Below are positions 16,890-26,300 of a DNA stretch of 64,000 nt, piece by piece. The notes beneath the pieces were generated by a model. The model did not search any database and was not told where the DNA came from. It was given only the letters and a program-made list of their open reading frames with translations. Both the position numbers and the translations under genes were made by a program. This stretch comes from Nitrosomonas aestuarii. GTDB taxonomy: Bacteria; Pseudomonadota; Gammaproteobacteria; Burkholderiales; Nitrosomonadaceae. The stretch covers positions 62,001 to 126,000 of the forward strand of contig NZ_QAAE01000006.1 of NCBI RefSeq assembly GCF_003046585.1. The letters run 5' to 3'. The stretch's first letter is position 1, and each line of letters starts with the position of its first letter.

Positions 16890-19055
16890 ATGTCATCTTT
16901 ATTACAAACAGATAAAAATTGCTGGCGCATCGAAAACGCCGATCGTGTTAGCTTTCTGATCGACGGCGCTGATTATTTTGCGGCATTGCGCGAAGCGATG
17001 AAAAATGCGCAGCATGCGATATATATTCTGGGCTGGGACATTAACAGTCAGTTGGAGATGGTGCGTAATAACGAAAATGACGGCTACCCAAACCAACTGG
17101 GCGCATTTCTGAACGCACTCGCACAGCAGAAACAACATCTCAATGTTTATATTCTGAACTGGGATTTCGCCATGCTTTATGCGCCGAGCCGTGAGTGGCT
17201 CCCAATCTATCAGTTTGACTGGAAAACGCATTCCCGTGTGCAATTTTGTCTGGACGATCACCTGCCCAGCGGCGCGTCACATCATCAGAAAATGGTTATC
17301 ATCGACGACGCTCTTGCGTTTATTGGCGGACTGGATCTCACAATGGGACGCTGGGACACTTCGGATCATCTTCACGACAATCCCAGACGGGATCGAATTG
17401 ACGATAAAATTGCGAGACCGTTTCACGATGTGCAAGTGATACTGGAAGGTGACGTTGCACTCGCACTGGCAGAACTGGCTCGTGAACGCTGGCAAGTGGC
17501 TACGACCAAGACACTGCAGCCGGTTGACCGCAAGCAGCCATCAGAGCTGTGGCCCTCGGAAGTGAGTGCCGACATGAAAAATGTTGCAGTAGGATTGGCA
17601 CGTACTCGCTGTGCATACGAACAGTTAACCGAAGTACGCGAAATACAGCAATTCTATCTGGACGCCATTCAATCTGCAAAACACTATATTTATATCGAAA
17701 ACCAGTATTTTACTGTCCCCTCTATTGCCGAGGCGCTTCAAAACAGCCTTAAAAAGGAGCAAGGACCGGAAATTGTAATTGTGCAACCAAAGGCAACCGA
17801 CGGCTGGATGTCACAGCTCACAATGGACGTATTGCGCACCAGGTTGATCAAACAGTTACAACAAAATGACCGGTATAAACGCCTGAAAGCGTTCTACCCC
17901 GATGGCCCAGGTCTCAGTGAAAATCCCATCAATGTCCATGCCAAGATCATGATCGTGGATGATACATTAGTGACTGTCGGTTCGGCGAATTTAAACAATC
18001 GATCAATGGGACTGGATATCGAATGCAATATCGCGATCGACGCAACATCCGATGACGCTCTGCAACAAAGTATAGCCGGCTTTTACCATCGTCTGCTGGC
18101 CGAACACCTTGCCAGCACGCCTGAAGATGTCCAGAAAACGCTGCGTGAAACTAACTCCCTGATCGCGGGCATAGAAAAACTCACCCAGACTGATGACCGG
18201 CACTTGAGCATTTTACCGCTTGACCTAGAACCGGAGATTGACCGCATGGTTCCCGACGCAGATATTACCGACCCTAAAGAACCGCTGGAACCGGAATTTT
18301 TTATGAGCCGCATTCTGCCCGAAAAATCGATGAAATCCATTAAATCCAGGATTATCAGCTGGCTGGTCATGATTGCTGGAATTGCAGCGCTGGTGGTTAT
18401 ATGGAAGTGGACACCGTTACAAGACTGGGCACATATACAATCCGCATCTTCTGCACTGGCAGAGTTTCACAAAACACCTGCACTACCGGTATGGATTGTA
18501 ATGGGATTCATGCTGGCAGGATTTGTAAGGTTTCCCATTTCCCTGCTGGTTATACCGGCGGTATTTTTCTTGGGATTGCTCCAAGGTTTTATCGTTTCAA
18601 TAGTGGGCGGCGTGTTAAGTGCGTTCACCGTTTATGTGATTGGAAAGAAACTCGACCGCAACACTATTCGCAAACTGGCCGGCTCCCAGCTCAATCTTAT
18701 CAGCAACAAATTTGCACAACGGGGTATCATCAGTATTGTGGCAATGCGCATTGTACCGGCGGCGCCGTTTACACTGATCAACCTGGTCGCAGGCGCCTCG
18801 CATTTTCATTTCCGTGATTATATTGTCGGCACAATACTGGGTATGGCACCGGGTTTATTTGCGGTTTCAGTCATCACCAGTCTTGCACTTGCGGCAATTG
18901 ATAGTCCGGCAACAGAAAATCTGATTTGGCTGGCGTTTGCTGTCACCGTTGCCATGGGTGCTGCGTATATACTGATGAGCTGGATAGCCGGCAAAGCCGG
19001 ATATCGCAACAAAACCTCAAAAAAAAATGAAATCCGTACTATCGAAGAGGACTGA
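16890..19055 (+). CDS. phospholipase D / cardiolipin-synthase-like protein fused to a VTT (DedA) membrane domain
   Basis: The protein has 721 residues. The N-terminal 450 hold two HKD motifs, HHQKMVIIDD near residue 131 and HAKIMIVDD near 350, each followed by the usual GG/GS and N residues, so the phospholipase D active site looks complete. After a linker, a membrane segment near 490 leads into a VTT/DedA (SNARE-associated) domain at about 540-690 (FVRFPISLLVIPAVFFLG ... MRIVPAAPFTLINLVAGASHF). Such fusions are found in several proteobacteria and may move and cleave or join phospholipids. The next gene overlaps its end by 29 bases. Confidence 0.9.
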   Translation: MSSLLQTDKNCWRIENADRVSFLIDGADYFAALREAMKNAQHAIYILGWDINSQLEMVRNNENDGYPNQLGAFLNALAQQKQHLNVYILNWDFAMLYAPSREWLPIYQFDWKTHSRVQFCLDDHLPSGASHHQKMVIIDDALAFIGGLDLTMGRWDTSDHLHDNPRRDRIDDKIARPFHDVQVILEGDVALALAELARERWQVATTKTLQPVDRKQPSELWPSEVSADMKNVAVGLARTRCAYEQLTEVREIQQFYLDAIQSAKHYIYIENQYFTVPSIAEALQNSLKKEQGPEIVIVQPKATDGWMSQLTMDVLRTRLIKQLQQNDRYKRLKAFYPDGPGLSENPINVHAKIMIVDDTLVTVGSANLNNRSMGLDIECNIAIDATSDDALQQSIAGFYHRLLAEHLASTPEDVQKTLRETNSLIAGIEKLTQTDDRHLSILPLDLEPEIDRMVPDADITDPKEPLEPEFFMSRILPEKSMKSIKSRIISWLVMIAGIAALVVIWKWTPLQDWAHIQSASSALAEFHKTPALPVWIVMGFMLAGFVRFPISLLVIPAVFFLGLLQGFIVSIVGGVLSAFTVYVIGKKLDRNTIRKLAGSQLNLISNKFAQRGIISIVAMRIVPAAPFTLINLVAGASHFHFRDYIVGTILGMAPGLFAVSVITSLALAAIDSPATENLIWLAFAVTVAMGAAYILMSWIAGKAGYRNKTSKKNEIRTIEED

Positions 19056-19746
19056 AATTACTTCACTGACACTCGCCACCTACAATATTCATCGCTGCTT
19101 CGGCACCGACGGTAAATTTAAACCAGCACGCATCATTGAAGTCATAAAACAACTGGATGCAGATGTAATTGCCTTACAGGAAGTGGAGACCTCGCGTGAC
19201 GCAGGATTGGATTTGCTTGAACAAATAAGCCGCCAGACCGGTTTGCAGGCTATCGCGGGCATGACCATGCTCAGCGAAACCGCCCAGTATGGCAACGCAC
19301 TGCTGACAAGGCTTGATATCGAAGAAATACAACGCGAGGATATCAGCATTCAGGGACGGGAACCACGCGGCGCCATTTGTATTAAAGCAAAGCTGGCCAA
19401 TAAGGCCATTCGGGTTATCGCCACACATCTAGGATTACTGCCAAGCGAGCGCCGCACGCAAGTGAAACAGTTGCTGAAAATTCTGGAGCAAAACACTACC
19501 GACATTTCGGTACTCATGGGTGATCTGAATGAATGGTATTTATGGGGTCGTCCGCTGCGATGGCTGCACCAGCATTTTGATAAAAATATCGCAATCCCCA
19601 CTTTCCCATCACGGTTTCCTGTTCTGGCTCTGGACCGCATATGGGTGGAACCGAAATCCTGTCTGCACACAGTCACGCCTTACAATACCCGGATCACAAA
19701 AAAAGCTTCCGACCACCTGCCCCTGAAGGCAGAATTAATTATCTGA
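19027..19746 (+). CDS. endonuclease/exonuclease/phosphatase (EEP) family hydrolase
   Basis: The 239-residue protein has the EEP fold: LATYNIHRCFG (metal-binding Asn), ALQEVETSRDAG (catalytic Glu), ATHLGLLPSERRTQ (His), LMGDLNEW (Asp/Asn) and SDHLPLKAEL (catalytic Asp-His). It probably cleaves a phosphodiester; pairing with a PLD-VTT protein suggests a phospholipid or inositol-phosphate-like substrate rather than DNA. Its start lies inside the PLD-VTT gene, overlapping by 29 bases, indicating one operon. Confidence 0.88.
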   Translation: MKSVLSKRTEITSLTLATYNIHRCFGTDGKFKPARIIEVIKQLDADVIALQEVETSRDAGLDLLEQISRQTGLQAIAGMTMLSETAQYGNALLTRLDIEEIQREDISIQGREPRGAICIKAKLANKAIRVIATHLGLLPSERRTQVKQLLKILEQNTTDISVLMGDLNEWYLWGRPLRWLHQHFDKNIAIPTFPSRFPVLALDRIWVEPKSCLHTVTPYNTRITKKASDHLPLKAELII

Positions 19747-19867
19747 TTTTGAAAAAGTTTCAACCCGGATAATCTCTACCAGGGACTGCTACTTGTGAAT
19801 AATTATCGGATGCACCGTGCATGATGCGACAAAACAGCAATTACAGAAAAACACACCGAAAGAAAAA

Positions 19868-19897
19868 CCCCGGCCTGACATGAAATCAAAGCCGGGG
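19868..19897 (-). terminator. intrinsic terminator reading on the minus strand
   Basis: CCCCGGC (19868-19874) and GCCGGGG (19891-19897) form a 7-bp GC stem. On the minus strand the stem is followed by TTTTTCTTTC, a proper U-tract. It would end transcription of the small minus-strand frame at 19954-20205, and it also faces the end of the EEP gene. Confidence 0.7.
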
Positions 19898-19953
19898 TAG
19901 AGCCGTAGGAAGGAAGATAGAGGAGGGACTAATTCGCGTTAAAATTGATTACA

Positions 19954-20205
19954 TTATCGCTCCGAAAAAACAGTCACTTTGAATGTGCAGCTGGCAGCAG
20001 AACCAGTACAATTGTAAAATCTAATGCCCACACCGGTATAATTCATGCTACCCGTTTTATCATATAAAGCTGGACTGCAATTATTCTCCGCAACAAAGTA
20101 AGTAAGGCTATTATCTGCCCTAAGACGAATAAAAACAATGTGACATATTGCCGCACCCGGTGTCTGATGGAATCTGTACAACTGCTTTTTTGATAAATCA
20201 AACAA
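19954..20205 (-). pseudogene. C-terminal remnant of a small cysteine-containing (probably secreted) protein
   Basis: An 83-codon minus-strand frame has no ATG; a stop lies three codons above the TTG at 20205. The protein part looks natural: FRCS-type spacing with cysteines, SMNYTGVGIRFYNCTGSAASCTFKVTVFSER at the end. It is followed by a good terminator on the same strand. I read it as the tail of a truncated exported protein, but I recognise no family. A short intact gene with a TTG start is the alternative. Confidence 0.35.
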
Positions 20206-20242
20206 TAATATTCAATAACCGTTTTTAGTATAAAAATTACCT

Positions 20243-21598
20243 ATGCCTCAAAAATTTGACTATATCTGCCTTGGCGCAGGCAGCGGTGGAATAGCATCAG
20301 CAAACAGAGCAGCGATGCATGGCGCAAAAGTCCTACTGATTGAGGCCAGACACATTGGCGGCACTTGCGTGAATGTCGGCTGCGTACCTAAAAAAGTCAT
20401 GTGGTATGGCGCTCATATTTCTGAAGCGATTCATCTATTCGCCAAAGATTACGGTATGGATGTAACCCTTAATAAATTTGACTGGAATCGTTTGGTAAGC
20501 AACCGCGAAGCCTATATAGAACGTATTCAGAGTGCCTATGCAAACAGTTTTACGGGTAACAAAGTGACTTTTATCAACGGCTTTGGCCGTTTCGTAAATG
20601 ACAACACCATCGAAGTGAATGACGAACAGTACAGCGCAGATCATATTCTGATTGCGACCGGTGGCGCACCGATCATTCCTGACATCCCCGGCGCATCACA
20701 CGGCATTGATTCCGACGGTTTTTTTGCGCTGCGACAGCAACCGGAAAGAGTAGCCGTGGTGGGAGCCGGTTATATCGCGGTTGAGTTGGCTGGTGTGCTG
20801 CACGCTTTGGGCAGTGAAACACATCTGTTTGTTCGCAAGCATGCGCCACTTCGTAATTTTGATCCCATGTTATATGAAACACTGGTAGAAAGTATGGCCG
20901 CAACAGGCCCGATATTGCACTCTCACAGCATCCCGAAAACGGTAGAAAAAGAGCGCGATGGCAGCCTGACGCTGTATCTGGAAAACGGTGAGCAGTATAC
21001 CGTTGATACCCTGATATGGGCTATCGGGCGGGCGCCGTCGACAAGCAATATCGGTCTTGAAAATACCGATGTGAAATTGGATGACAAAGGCTATATCATT
21101 GTCGACGAACAACAAAATACCCGTGCGCAAGGAATCTACTGCGTGGGCGATTGCATGGCTGGCGGCGTGGAATTGACCCCAGTTGCCATAAAAACCGGGC
21201 GTCTGCTGTCTGAACGTCTGTTCAATGGCCAGTCGAATGCTAAAATGGATTTCAACCTGATTCCAACAGTCGTTTTCAGCCACCCGACCATCGGCACGAT
21301 GGGTCTAACCGAAGCCGAAGCCTGCACCCAATATGGTAATGACAATATCAAGGTATACACTTCAAGTTTTACCGCCATGTATACCGCAATTACCGGTCAC
21401 CGCCAGCCTTATAAAATGAAACTGGTGTGTGCAGGCAGGGAAGAAAAAGTGGTCGGTATCCACGGTATCGGGCACGCCATGGACGAGATTCTCCAGGGCT
21501 TTTCGGTTGCCATCAAAATGGGCGCAACCAAGGCGGATTTTGATGCAGTCGTAGCAATTCATCCTACCAGCGCTGAAGAATTCGTGACCATGCGCTGA
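20243..21598 (+). CDS. gor: glutathione-disulfide reductase
   Basis: The 451-residue NADPH-dependent flavoprotein reduces oxidised glutathione. FAD loop [12 protein letters not shown] is at 9-20, and the redox pair is Cys42/Cys47 in [13 protein letters not shown]. The NADPH loop is [13 protein letters not shown] near residue 174. ARG residues after VGAG...FVRK support NADPH. The C-terminal [12 protein letters not shown] contains the catalytic His-Glu pair. Length equals E. coli Gor. It is followed by an FMO-like gene 175 bases downstream. Confidence 0.95.
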   Translation: MPQKFDYICLGAGSGGIASANRAAMHGAKVLLIEARHIGGTCVNVGCVPKKVMWYGAHISEAIHLFAKDYGMDVTLNKFDWNRLVSNREAYIERIQSAYANSFTGNKVTFINGFGRFVNDNTIEVNDEQYSADHILIATGGAPIIPDIPGASHGIDSDGFFALRQQPERVAVVGAGYIAVELAGVLHALGSETHLFVRKHAPLRNFDPMLYETLVESMAATGPILHSHSIPKTVEKERDGSLTLYLENGEQYTVDTLIWAIGRAPSTSNIGLENTDVKLDDKGYIIVDEQQNTRAQGIYCVGDCMAGGVELTPVAIKTGRLLSERLFNGQSNAKMDFNLIPTVVFSHPTIGTMGLTEAEACTQYGNDNIKVYTSSFTAMYTAITGHRQPYKMKLVCAGREEKVVGIHGIGHAMDEILQGFSVAIKMGATKADFDAVVAIHPTSAEEFVTMR

Positions 21599-21642
21599 CG
21601 TTTTATTTCGAGTAGCAAAAGAGATGTTAAAGAGCAATAAAA

Positions 21643-21777
21643 ATGTCCAATGTACGCTCGGTGACAATGGCGATTTTTGGCAGGGATAACAGTGTCGCTG
21701 TTGATGCATGTCAAGCGGAAGTACTAGAAATTCAGCATCATGCCATTACTATTAAATTTTACAGGAGTAATGCATGA
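21643..21777 (+). CDS. possible 44-codon frame overlapping the FMO start
   Basis: An ATG at 21643 opens 44 codons (MSNVRSVTMAIFGRDN...) that stop with an ATGA overlap on the FMO start. A weak AAAGAG precedes it. The FMO gene has its own AGGAG, so coupling is not needed. The content matches nothing I know. Confidence 0.2.
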   Translation: MSNVRSVTMAIFGRDNSVAVDACQAEVLEIQHHAITIKFYRSNA

Positions 21778-23093
21778 GCAATACACCTATGAAACAAACT
21801 GTTGCAGTAATCGGTGCCGGCAGTTCCGGGCTTGCCGCAACCCGCCATTTTCTTTCCCATGGCTTTAAAGTACATGTGTTTGAACGGGAAGACGATCTGG
21901 GCGGCAACTGGAATTACGGGAAGCCTTGTTCCCGTGTTTACCGGTCTACGCATACGATTTCTTCAAAACCAGGGACGGAGTATCCGGACTTTCCAATGCC
22001 GCAGGATTTTCCTGATTATCCGCACCATTCCCAGATTTTGGCTTATCTGCAGGCTTATGCAGAACAGTTTAATCTACTGGAACATATTCACTTTACCACC
22101 GGTGTTGCCCGTGTCGAACCGGTTACAGAGGGTGATGCACGCACCCGGTGGGGCGTGACGCTTGAAAATGGCCGCACAGCGTCATTCGATTGGCTGGTCA
22201 TTGCCAACGGACACAACTGGTGTCCCGAATATCCCGAATATCCCGGAGAATTTTCAGGACATATTCTGCATTCTGCCGAATATCGCACGCCGGATATTTT
22301 CACTGATCGCCGCGCGCTCATTGTCGGCGGCGGCAACAGCGGTTGTGATATTGCGGTGGAGGCTGCACAATTTTCCAATCAGGCATGGCACAGTACCCGC
22401 AGGGCTTACTGGTATATGCCCAAGTATATTCTGGGCCGTCCTGCCGATCAGGTTGGAGATCAGTTGCTGGCGTTCGGTCTGCCGCTTTGGTTTCGCCGGC
22501 TCGCAGCGACTGTCATACACCGGCTGCTGGTTGGTCGGCCTGAGCAAACGGGCCTGCCGCATCCTGATCATCGATTTTTTGAAACCCATCCCGTAATCAA
22601 TTCGCTGCTGCCCTATTATGTCGGCCAGGGAGACATCACACCCAAGCCCGATATCGTCCGATTTGAAGGAAACACAGTGCATTTTGTGGATCAGTCTTCA
22701 ATTGAGGTGGATATCATTGTTTTTGCCACAGGATATTTGATCCGTTTTCCGTTTATTGACACGCGTCATTTGAACTGGCAGGAAGGGCGACCGCAACTGT
22801 ACCTCAATGTGTTTCATCCAGATTATGACTCCCTGTTTGTCGCGGGACTGATCCAGCCGGACAGCGGCCAGTTTGGGTTAGTACACTGGCAGATGCTGGC
22901 AGCGGCGCAGTTCGCAGCAGCCGTACGCGATGGCCATCATTCAGCCGAAGCCCTTCGTCAGCAAAAATCAGATCCCCACCATGACCTTGGCAGCGGTATC
23001 CGTTACAAAGCATCCACCCGTCATTACCTCGAAGTGGAACACTGGCACTATCGCCGGTTGCTGAAGAACTGGGTCAGGCGATTCTCGCAATAG
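21774..23093 (+). CDS. flavin-containing monooxygenase (FMO)-like protein
   Basis: The 439-residue protein has the FAD loop GAGSSG at 15-20 and EREDDLGGNW. The NADPH loop GGGNSG lies near residue 184, with the FMO signature FSGHILHSAEYR just before it, and FATGY lies near residue 318. This is a class B monooxygenase that would oxygenate soft nucleophiles (amines, sulfides) using NADPH and O2; the substrate is unknown. The ATG at 21774 has AGGAG six bases upstream. It sits after gor, but with a gap that suggests separate control. Confidence 0.88.
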   Translation: MSNTPMKQTVAVIGAGSSGLAATRHFLSHGFKVHVFEREDDLGGNWNYGKPCSRVYRSTHTISSKPGTEYPDFPMPQDFPDYPHHSQILAYLQAYAEQFNLLEHIHFTTGVARVEPVTEGDARTRWGVTLENGRTASFDWLVIANGHNWCPEYPEYPGEFSGHILHSAEYRTPDIFTDRRALIVGGGNSGCDIAVEAAQFSNQAWHSTRRAYWYMPKYILGRPADQVGDQLLAFGLPLWFRRLAATVIHRLLVGRPEQTGLPHPDHRFFETHPVINSLLPYYVGQGDITPKPDIVRFEGNTVHFVDQSSIEVDIIVFATGYLIRFPFIDTRHLNWQEGRPQLYLNVFHPDYDSLFVAGLIQPDSGQFGLVHWQMLAAAQFAAAVRDGHHSAEALRQQKSDPHHDLGSGIRYKASTRHYLEVEHWHYRRLLKNWVRRFSQ

Positions 23094-23288
23094 CACGACA
23101 AATCAACGAAGCATCATATAAATGGCGCTTGCTGCGCTTGACAAGGCTCAAATCACTTATCCGAACATTCCTGTGCAAACCTGCCGTCTAATGGTTTCAC
23201 TTAGATAAGAATAATAATTTTCCCAATATACTTCAGATATTGACTCATTTACACTTGTCCACAAGTCAATATTCAAGGTATCACAATC

Positions 23289-23708
23289 ATGAAAACAGAA
23301 ACAAAAACTTATTTCACGATCTTATCAGTCGTTCTTTTCATGATTATCGCTGCACCGATGACCGCATTCGCAACGCAACAGGATGAAAAAGAAAATTTAA
23401 CGTTGCACAGCAACCAGGAAAATGTCGATCATCATGCTTTGGCATATCACCATGAAGATCTGGCCAAAGGCATGCAGGCAAAAATACAAGAACAGATTGA
23501 AGCGTTCAATAATAAGCCGCGCAGCAGTTTTCTGGGTAGAAATGGGCAACATATCAAGAAACATGTTGTTTATAAAATACGGGAATATGAGAAAACTGCC
23601 CAGGCGCATATGAAAAAAGCAGCGTATCACAGTCATATGGCTGCAGAACAGTTATATCACGACTCAATCGCCAAATCGAAAAACACTGGCAACGAGATTG
23701 ACTTGTAG
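23289..23708 (+). CDS. secreted His-rich small protein of unknown function
   Basis: The 139-residue protein begins with a signal peptide (FTILSVVLFMIIAAPMTAFA, cleavage probably after AFA near residue 29). The mature part is hydrophilic and helical, rich in His, Lys and Glu (DHHALAYHHEDLAKGM, AQAHMKKAAYHSHMAAEQL). This looks like a periplasmic helical protein. His clustering could bind metal, but no known motif is seen. An intrinsic terminator follows it, so it is a one-gene unit. Confidence 0.75.
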   Translation: MKTETKTYFTILSVVLFMIIAAPMTAFATQQDEKENLTLHSNQENVDHHALAYHHEDLAKGMQAKIQEQIEAFNNKPRSSFLGRNGQHIKKHVVYKIREYEKTAQAHMKKAAYHSHMAAEQLYHDSIAKSKNTGNEIDL

Positions 23709-23778
23709 ATAAGCACGGAAAATACGTCTGTAACATGAAAGGTTCATTGGCAAAAGCAGCAAAAATAGTTATATTCAC

Positions 23779-23800
23779 AAACCCACTTCGGTGGGTTTTT
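23779..23800 (+). terminator. intrinsic terminator
   Basis: AAACCCAC (23779-23786), a TTCG tetraloop and GTGGGTTT (23791-23798) form a strong hairpin followed by further T bases. It lies 71 bases after the secreted His-rich protein. Confidence 0.9.
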
Positions 23801-23939
23801 AATTTTGTAAAGACGCATTTAACTTAACCCGCTGATGTCAATGTATTTATTGATAGCACTGTCAGACAATTTATCAGTAACGCTGACATCAAGCACAACA
23901 AATAATATTTTTAATGCTAAATGGCTTCGGAGATATCAA

Positions 23940-24419
23940 ATGGATAATGCATGGTCGCAATTCGTTTGCTCAAAAGTCGAACGTGAATCAGTTCTGATTA
24001 AGCAACGAATTATTTGGCTTTTTTTGTCACAGGCAGTATTTTTTACAGTTTTTTTTATTCTTCTTGACAGTGAACCTGCGTCTCAACCGGATTTGGAACT
24101 TAACACTATCCAAAAGAGCGCTTTTCTTCTTCCGGTAATTGGCATCATGATTAGCATGTCAGTGCTAATCAGTAATTTAGGCGCATACGTGAATCTGTAT
24201 CAGGTATCGAGTTTATTATGTACAAGTCTGTTATGTATATGTCTTAATAGCAACAAAGACCGGTCGCCAGTGTTTAAAGGGAAATTTTCTTCTGTTCTCG
24301 GCCTTATTGCCTCAACAGGCGTCACATTAGCAATCCTGATCTTGTGGACTGCCATATTGTTCTTTATGACCTGTGATTATCAGTTTCCAAGCTTCCATCT
24401 CAGGAATCTTCATATTTGA
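23940..24419 (+). CDS. three-helix membrane protein of unknown function
   Basis: The 159-residue protein is predicted to span the membrane three times: WLFLSQAVFFTVFFILL, LLPVIGIMISMSVLISNLG and VLGLIASTGVTLAILILWTAILFF. The ATG at 23940 has GGAG seven bases upstream and is preferred over earlier in-frame starts. No family is recognised. An inverted repeat follows at 24452. Confidence 0.65.
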   Translation: MDNAWSQFVCSKVERESVLIKQRIIWLFLSQAVFFTVFFILLDSEPASQPDLELNTIQKSAFLLPVIGIMISMSVLISNLGAYVNLYQVSSLLCTSLLCICLNSNKDRSPVFKGKFSSVLGLIASTGVTLAILILWTAILFFMTCDYQFPSFHLRNLHI

Positions 24420-24451
24420 TTATGAAAAACTGTGTAAACATCCCGGTCAGT

Positions 24452-24494
24452 GCGCAAACATGCATGACATCATCTCTGGATTGCATGTTTGCGC
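24452..24494. repeat. 13-bp perfect inverted repeat before the FecR-like gene
   Basis: GCGCAAACATGCA (24452-24464) and TGCATGTTTGCGC (24482-24494) are perfect inverted complements with a 17-base spacer. There is no T tract on either side. It lies 48 bases before the FecR-like start, so an operator is as likely as a transcript-end hairpin. Confidence 0.7.
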
Positions 24495-24541
24495 CCGTTA
24501 TAAGCCTTCAAGTGTTCACTTTCTTCTTATATCAGCGATAG

Positions 24542-25102
24542 ATGTCTGCACCTAAACCTTCCGACCCATCACCCAAAAAACCTTTTGTTTTCAGCTGGCG
24601 CCGTTTATTCATACACCTCGCTCTGTTTAGTGTCTGCGCTTTTCTGGGATTGATGTCATGGCATCTCTCCAAACCCCAAAGTATACGGTTACATGAAACA
24701 AAGCCAGGCGAATATCTAAACATCAAGGTTACACCGGATATTTATATTTCGCTGGACAGTAGCAGTTCATTTGCCATAACAGACAACGAACCGCTGCGCA
24801 TAGAACTGTTCAGAGGCAATACCTACTTCGATATCAAGAAGAATCCGGCCGATCACCTCACAATAAAAGTGGGCGATACACTGATCGAGGATATCGGTAC
24901 GCGTTTCAGCGTTCGCATGCAAAAGAACGGCAATCACATTCTTTCAGTGGCACAAGGACAGGTCAAGGTGCATGTTGTCTCGGGCGTTTACCTGATCAGC
25001 GCACTTGAACAGGCTGATTTTGACGGTTACAAGGTCAGTAAACACAGAATGATCAGCGAGCGTGAAGTCGCGCCCTGGCATTCTGATCGGATAACACCTT
25101 AG
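24542..25102 (+). CDS. orphan FecR-like membrane-anchored protein
   Basis: The 186-residue protein has a cytoplasmic proline/lysine-rich start, one transmembrane helix (LFIHLALFSVCAFLGLMSW) and a periplasmic FecR-type domain. That domain includes ISLDSSSSFAI, IELFRGNTYFDIKKNPADHLTIKVGD, IEDIGTRFSVRM and LSVAQGQVKVHV. FecR proteins pass a signal from a TonB-dependent receptor to an ECF sigma factor. Here neither partner is adjacent, and the usual N-terminal FecR anti-sigma helices are reduced to about 20 residues, so a classic anti-sigma role is doubtful. Decayed sequence follows. Confidence 0.75.
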   Translation: MSAPKPSDPSPKKPFVFSWRRLFIHLALFSVCAFLGLMSWHLSKPQSIRLHETKPGEYLNIKVTPDIYISLDSSSSFAITDNEPLRIELFRGNTYFDIKKNPADHLTIKVGDTLIEDIGTRFSVRMQKNGNHILSVAQGQVKVHVVSGVYLISALEQADFDGYKVSKHRMISEREVAPWHSDRITP

Positions 25103-25103
25103 C

Positions 25104-25245
25104 AAGGCCGTTGAAGAACTGTCTGCATTACCGCAACGACGAAGAGACATGCTCAAATGAATGTACTCATCCCGGCATTTGCGCCAACATTTTTTCGTGG
25201 CATCGCCGCCAAAACGGCGCATTGGCAAATTCGATTCTCCAACTG
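25104..25245 (-). repeat. degenerate dispersed repeat, copy F
   Basis: AAGGCCGTTGAAGAACTGTC, TGCATTACCGCAACG and ATGCTCAAATGAATG follow the order of copy D, the reverse of copies A-C. The match weakens to the right, ending about GCGCATTGGC. It directly follows the FecR-like gene. Confidence 0.5.
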
Positions 25246-25536
25246 ATAATACTGTTGACGCGTCTGCAGATAATGCCTGAGCTCAGAACTGAACACCTGT
25301 TAATACTGATGTCTCGCACCCGCTTTGCCTTGCAAAGATATCGCAGAACGCATCTGAAACCAGCAATCCATGCCGCAAAGATTTAAAAATAGCCCGTGAT
25401 GAGAGCGGGAACAAAACAAGTGGCAGCATCGACTGCTGCGTACCAGCTTCATCCATAAAACCGGTCCAATTGCTGATTATGCGCCGGGTTTGTATGAATC
25501 AGTTTTTTTGCATATGGACGGTGCAGCTCAAGGTTT

Positions 25537-26067
25537 GGCACCGGCCACTACCTGAATCGCCGTCGAAGTGCGCACATGATACCAGTATGAGCCAACAGGA
25601 TGCCCTGAGGCACCTTCACTTCATAACAGAAATTATTGAAAAATGTCGAGATGGAATCAAGATAGGCATTCTGATTTTCCTGCTCGAATTACGCCTGATT
25701 TCATCGGGTGTTTCTTTCTTTGGACAGCCTGTTTTTTCAGCATCAGATTAATGGCATCGCCCTGGCTGGCACGCAGTGTCGGCCCCACCAACTGACCGTT
25801 ACAAGTGCGCAGTTTTAACGGTCAGCCGCCGAGTGCCGTGGTATTTGAATCCATACCCTGTACTACAGTCAAAGGAATATCAATTTTTCCGTTGTCTACG
25901 CGTATATCGAGCGGATTCTGAAACGGTTATTTGCCGTACTTGTCGATATTAAGCGGCAAGCAGGCGCAATGCGGTTGAATATTCTCAGTCATTATGGCTG
26001 TGCTGCTGAGTATGCATGTTAAATTGATCAATAAATGATACGCGCCCTTCATCCACTGTTTTTGCAT
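25537..26067 (-). pseudogene. decayed multicopper oxidase gene
   Basis: From the ATG at 26067 the minus strand encodes a signal-like start (MQKQWMKGAYHLLINLTCILSS). It then reads through LPLNIDKYGK, a TAA at 25927, IRVDNGKIDIPLTVVQGMDS, a TGA at 25822, and LRTCNGQLVGPTLRASQGDA, which is the first cupredoxin domain signature of multicopper oxidases. After a deletion, YEVKVPQG and, one base shifted, HPVGSYWYHV and TSTAIQVVAGA follow. This matches the HPxGxYWYHPHxHGST-QV copper motif with its PHxHG part lost. Sequence below 25537 may continue the gene but I cannot align it. At least two stops, one frameshift and internal deletions make it dead. Confidence 0.75.
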
Positions 26068-26300
26068 CGCTTCTTTTTTACCTGAAATAGGTGTGAACGT
26101 ATTGAATTTTGCTCTTTTATCAAATACGACACTTGTGTTCACAAGCATGCTTAATCACGTCAAACCGCAAAAACTGATCAAGATTGTACAATTTTGAAAC
26201 AACTCTATCATCAAGTGCTTATAATATTCATTTCGTTGAAAAATATTGATCAGGCAGGTTGTTGAAATTATCATCAACGCAACATTTTCAGACAGATAAT

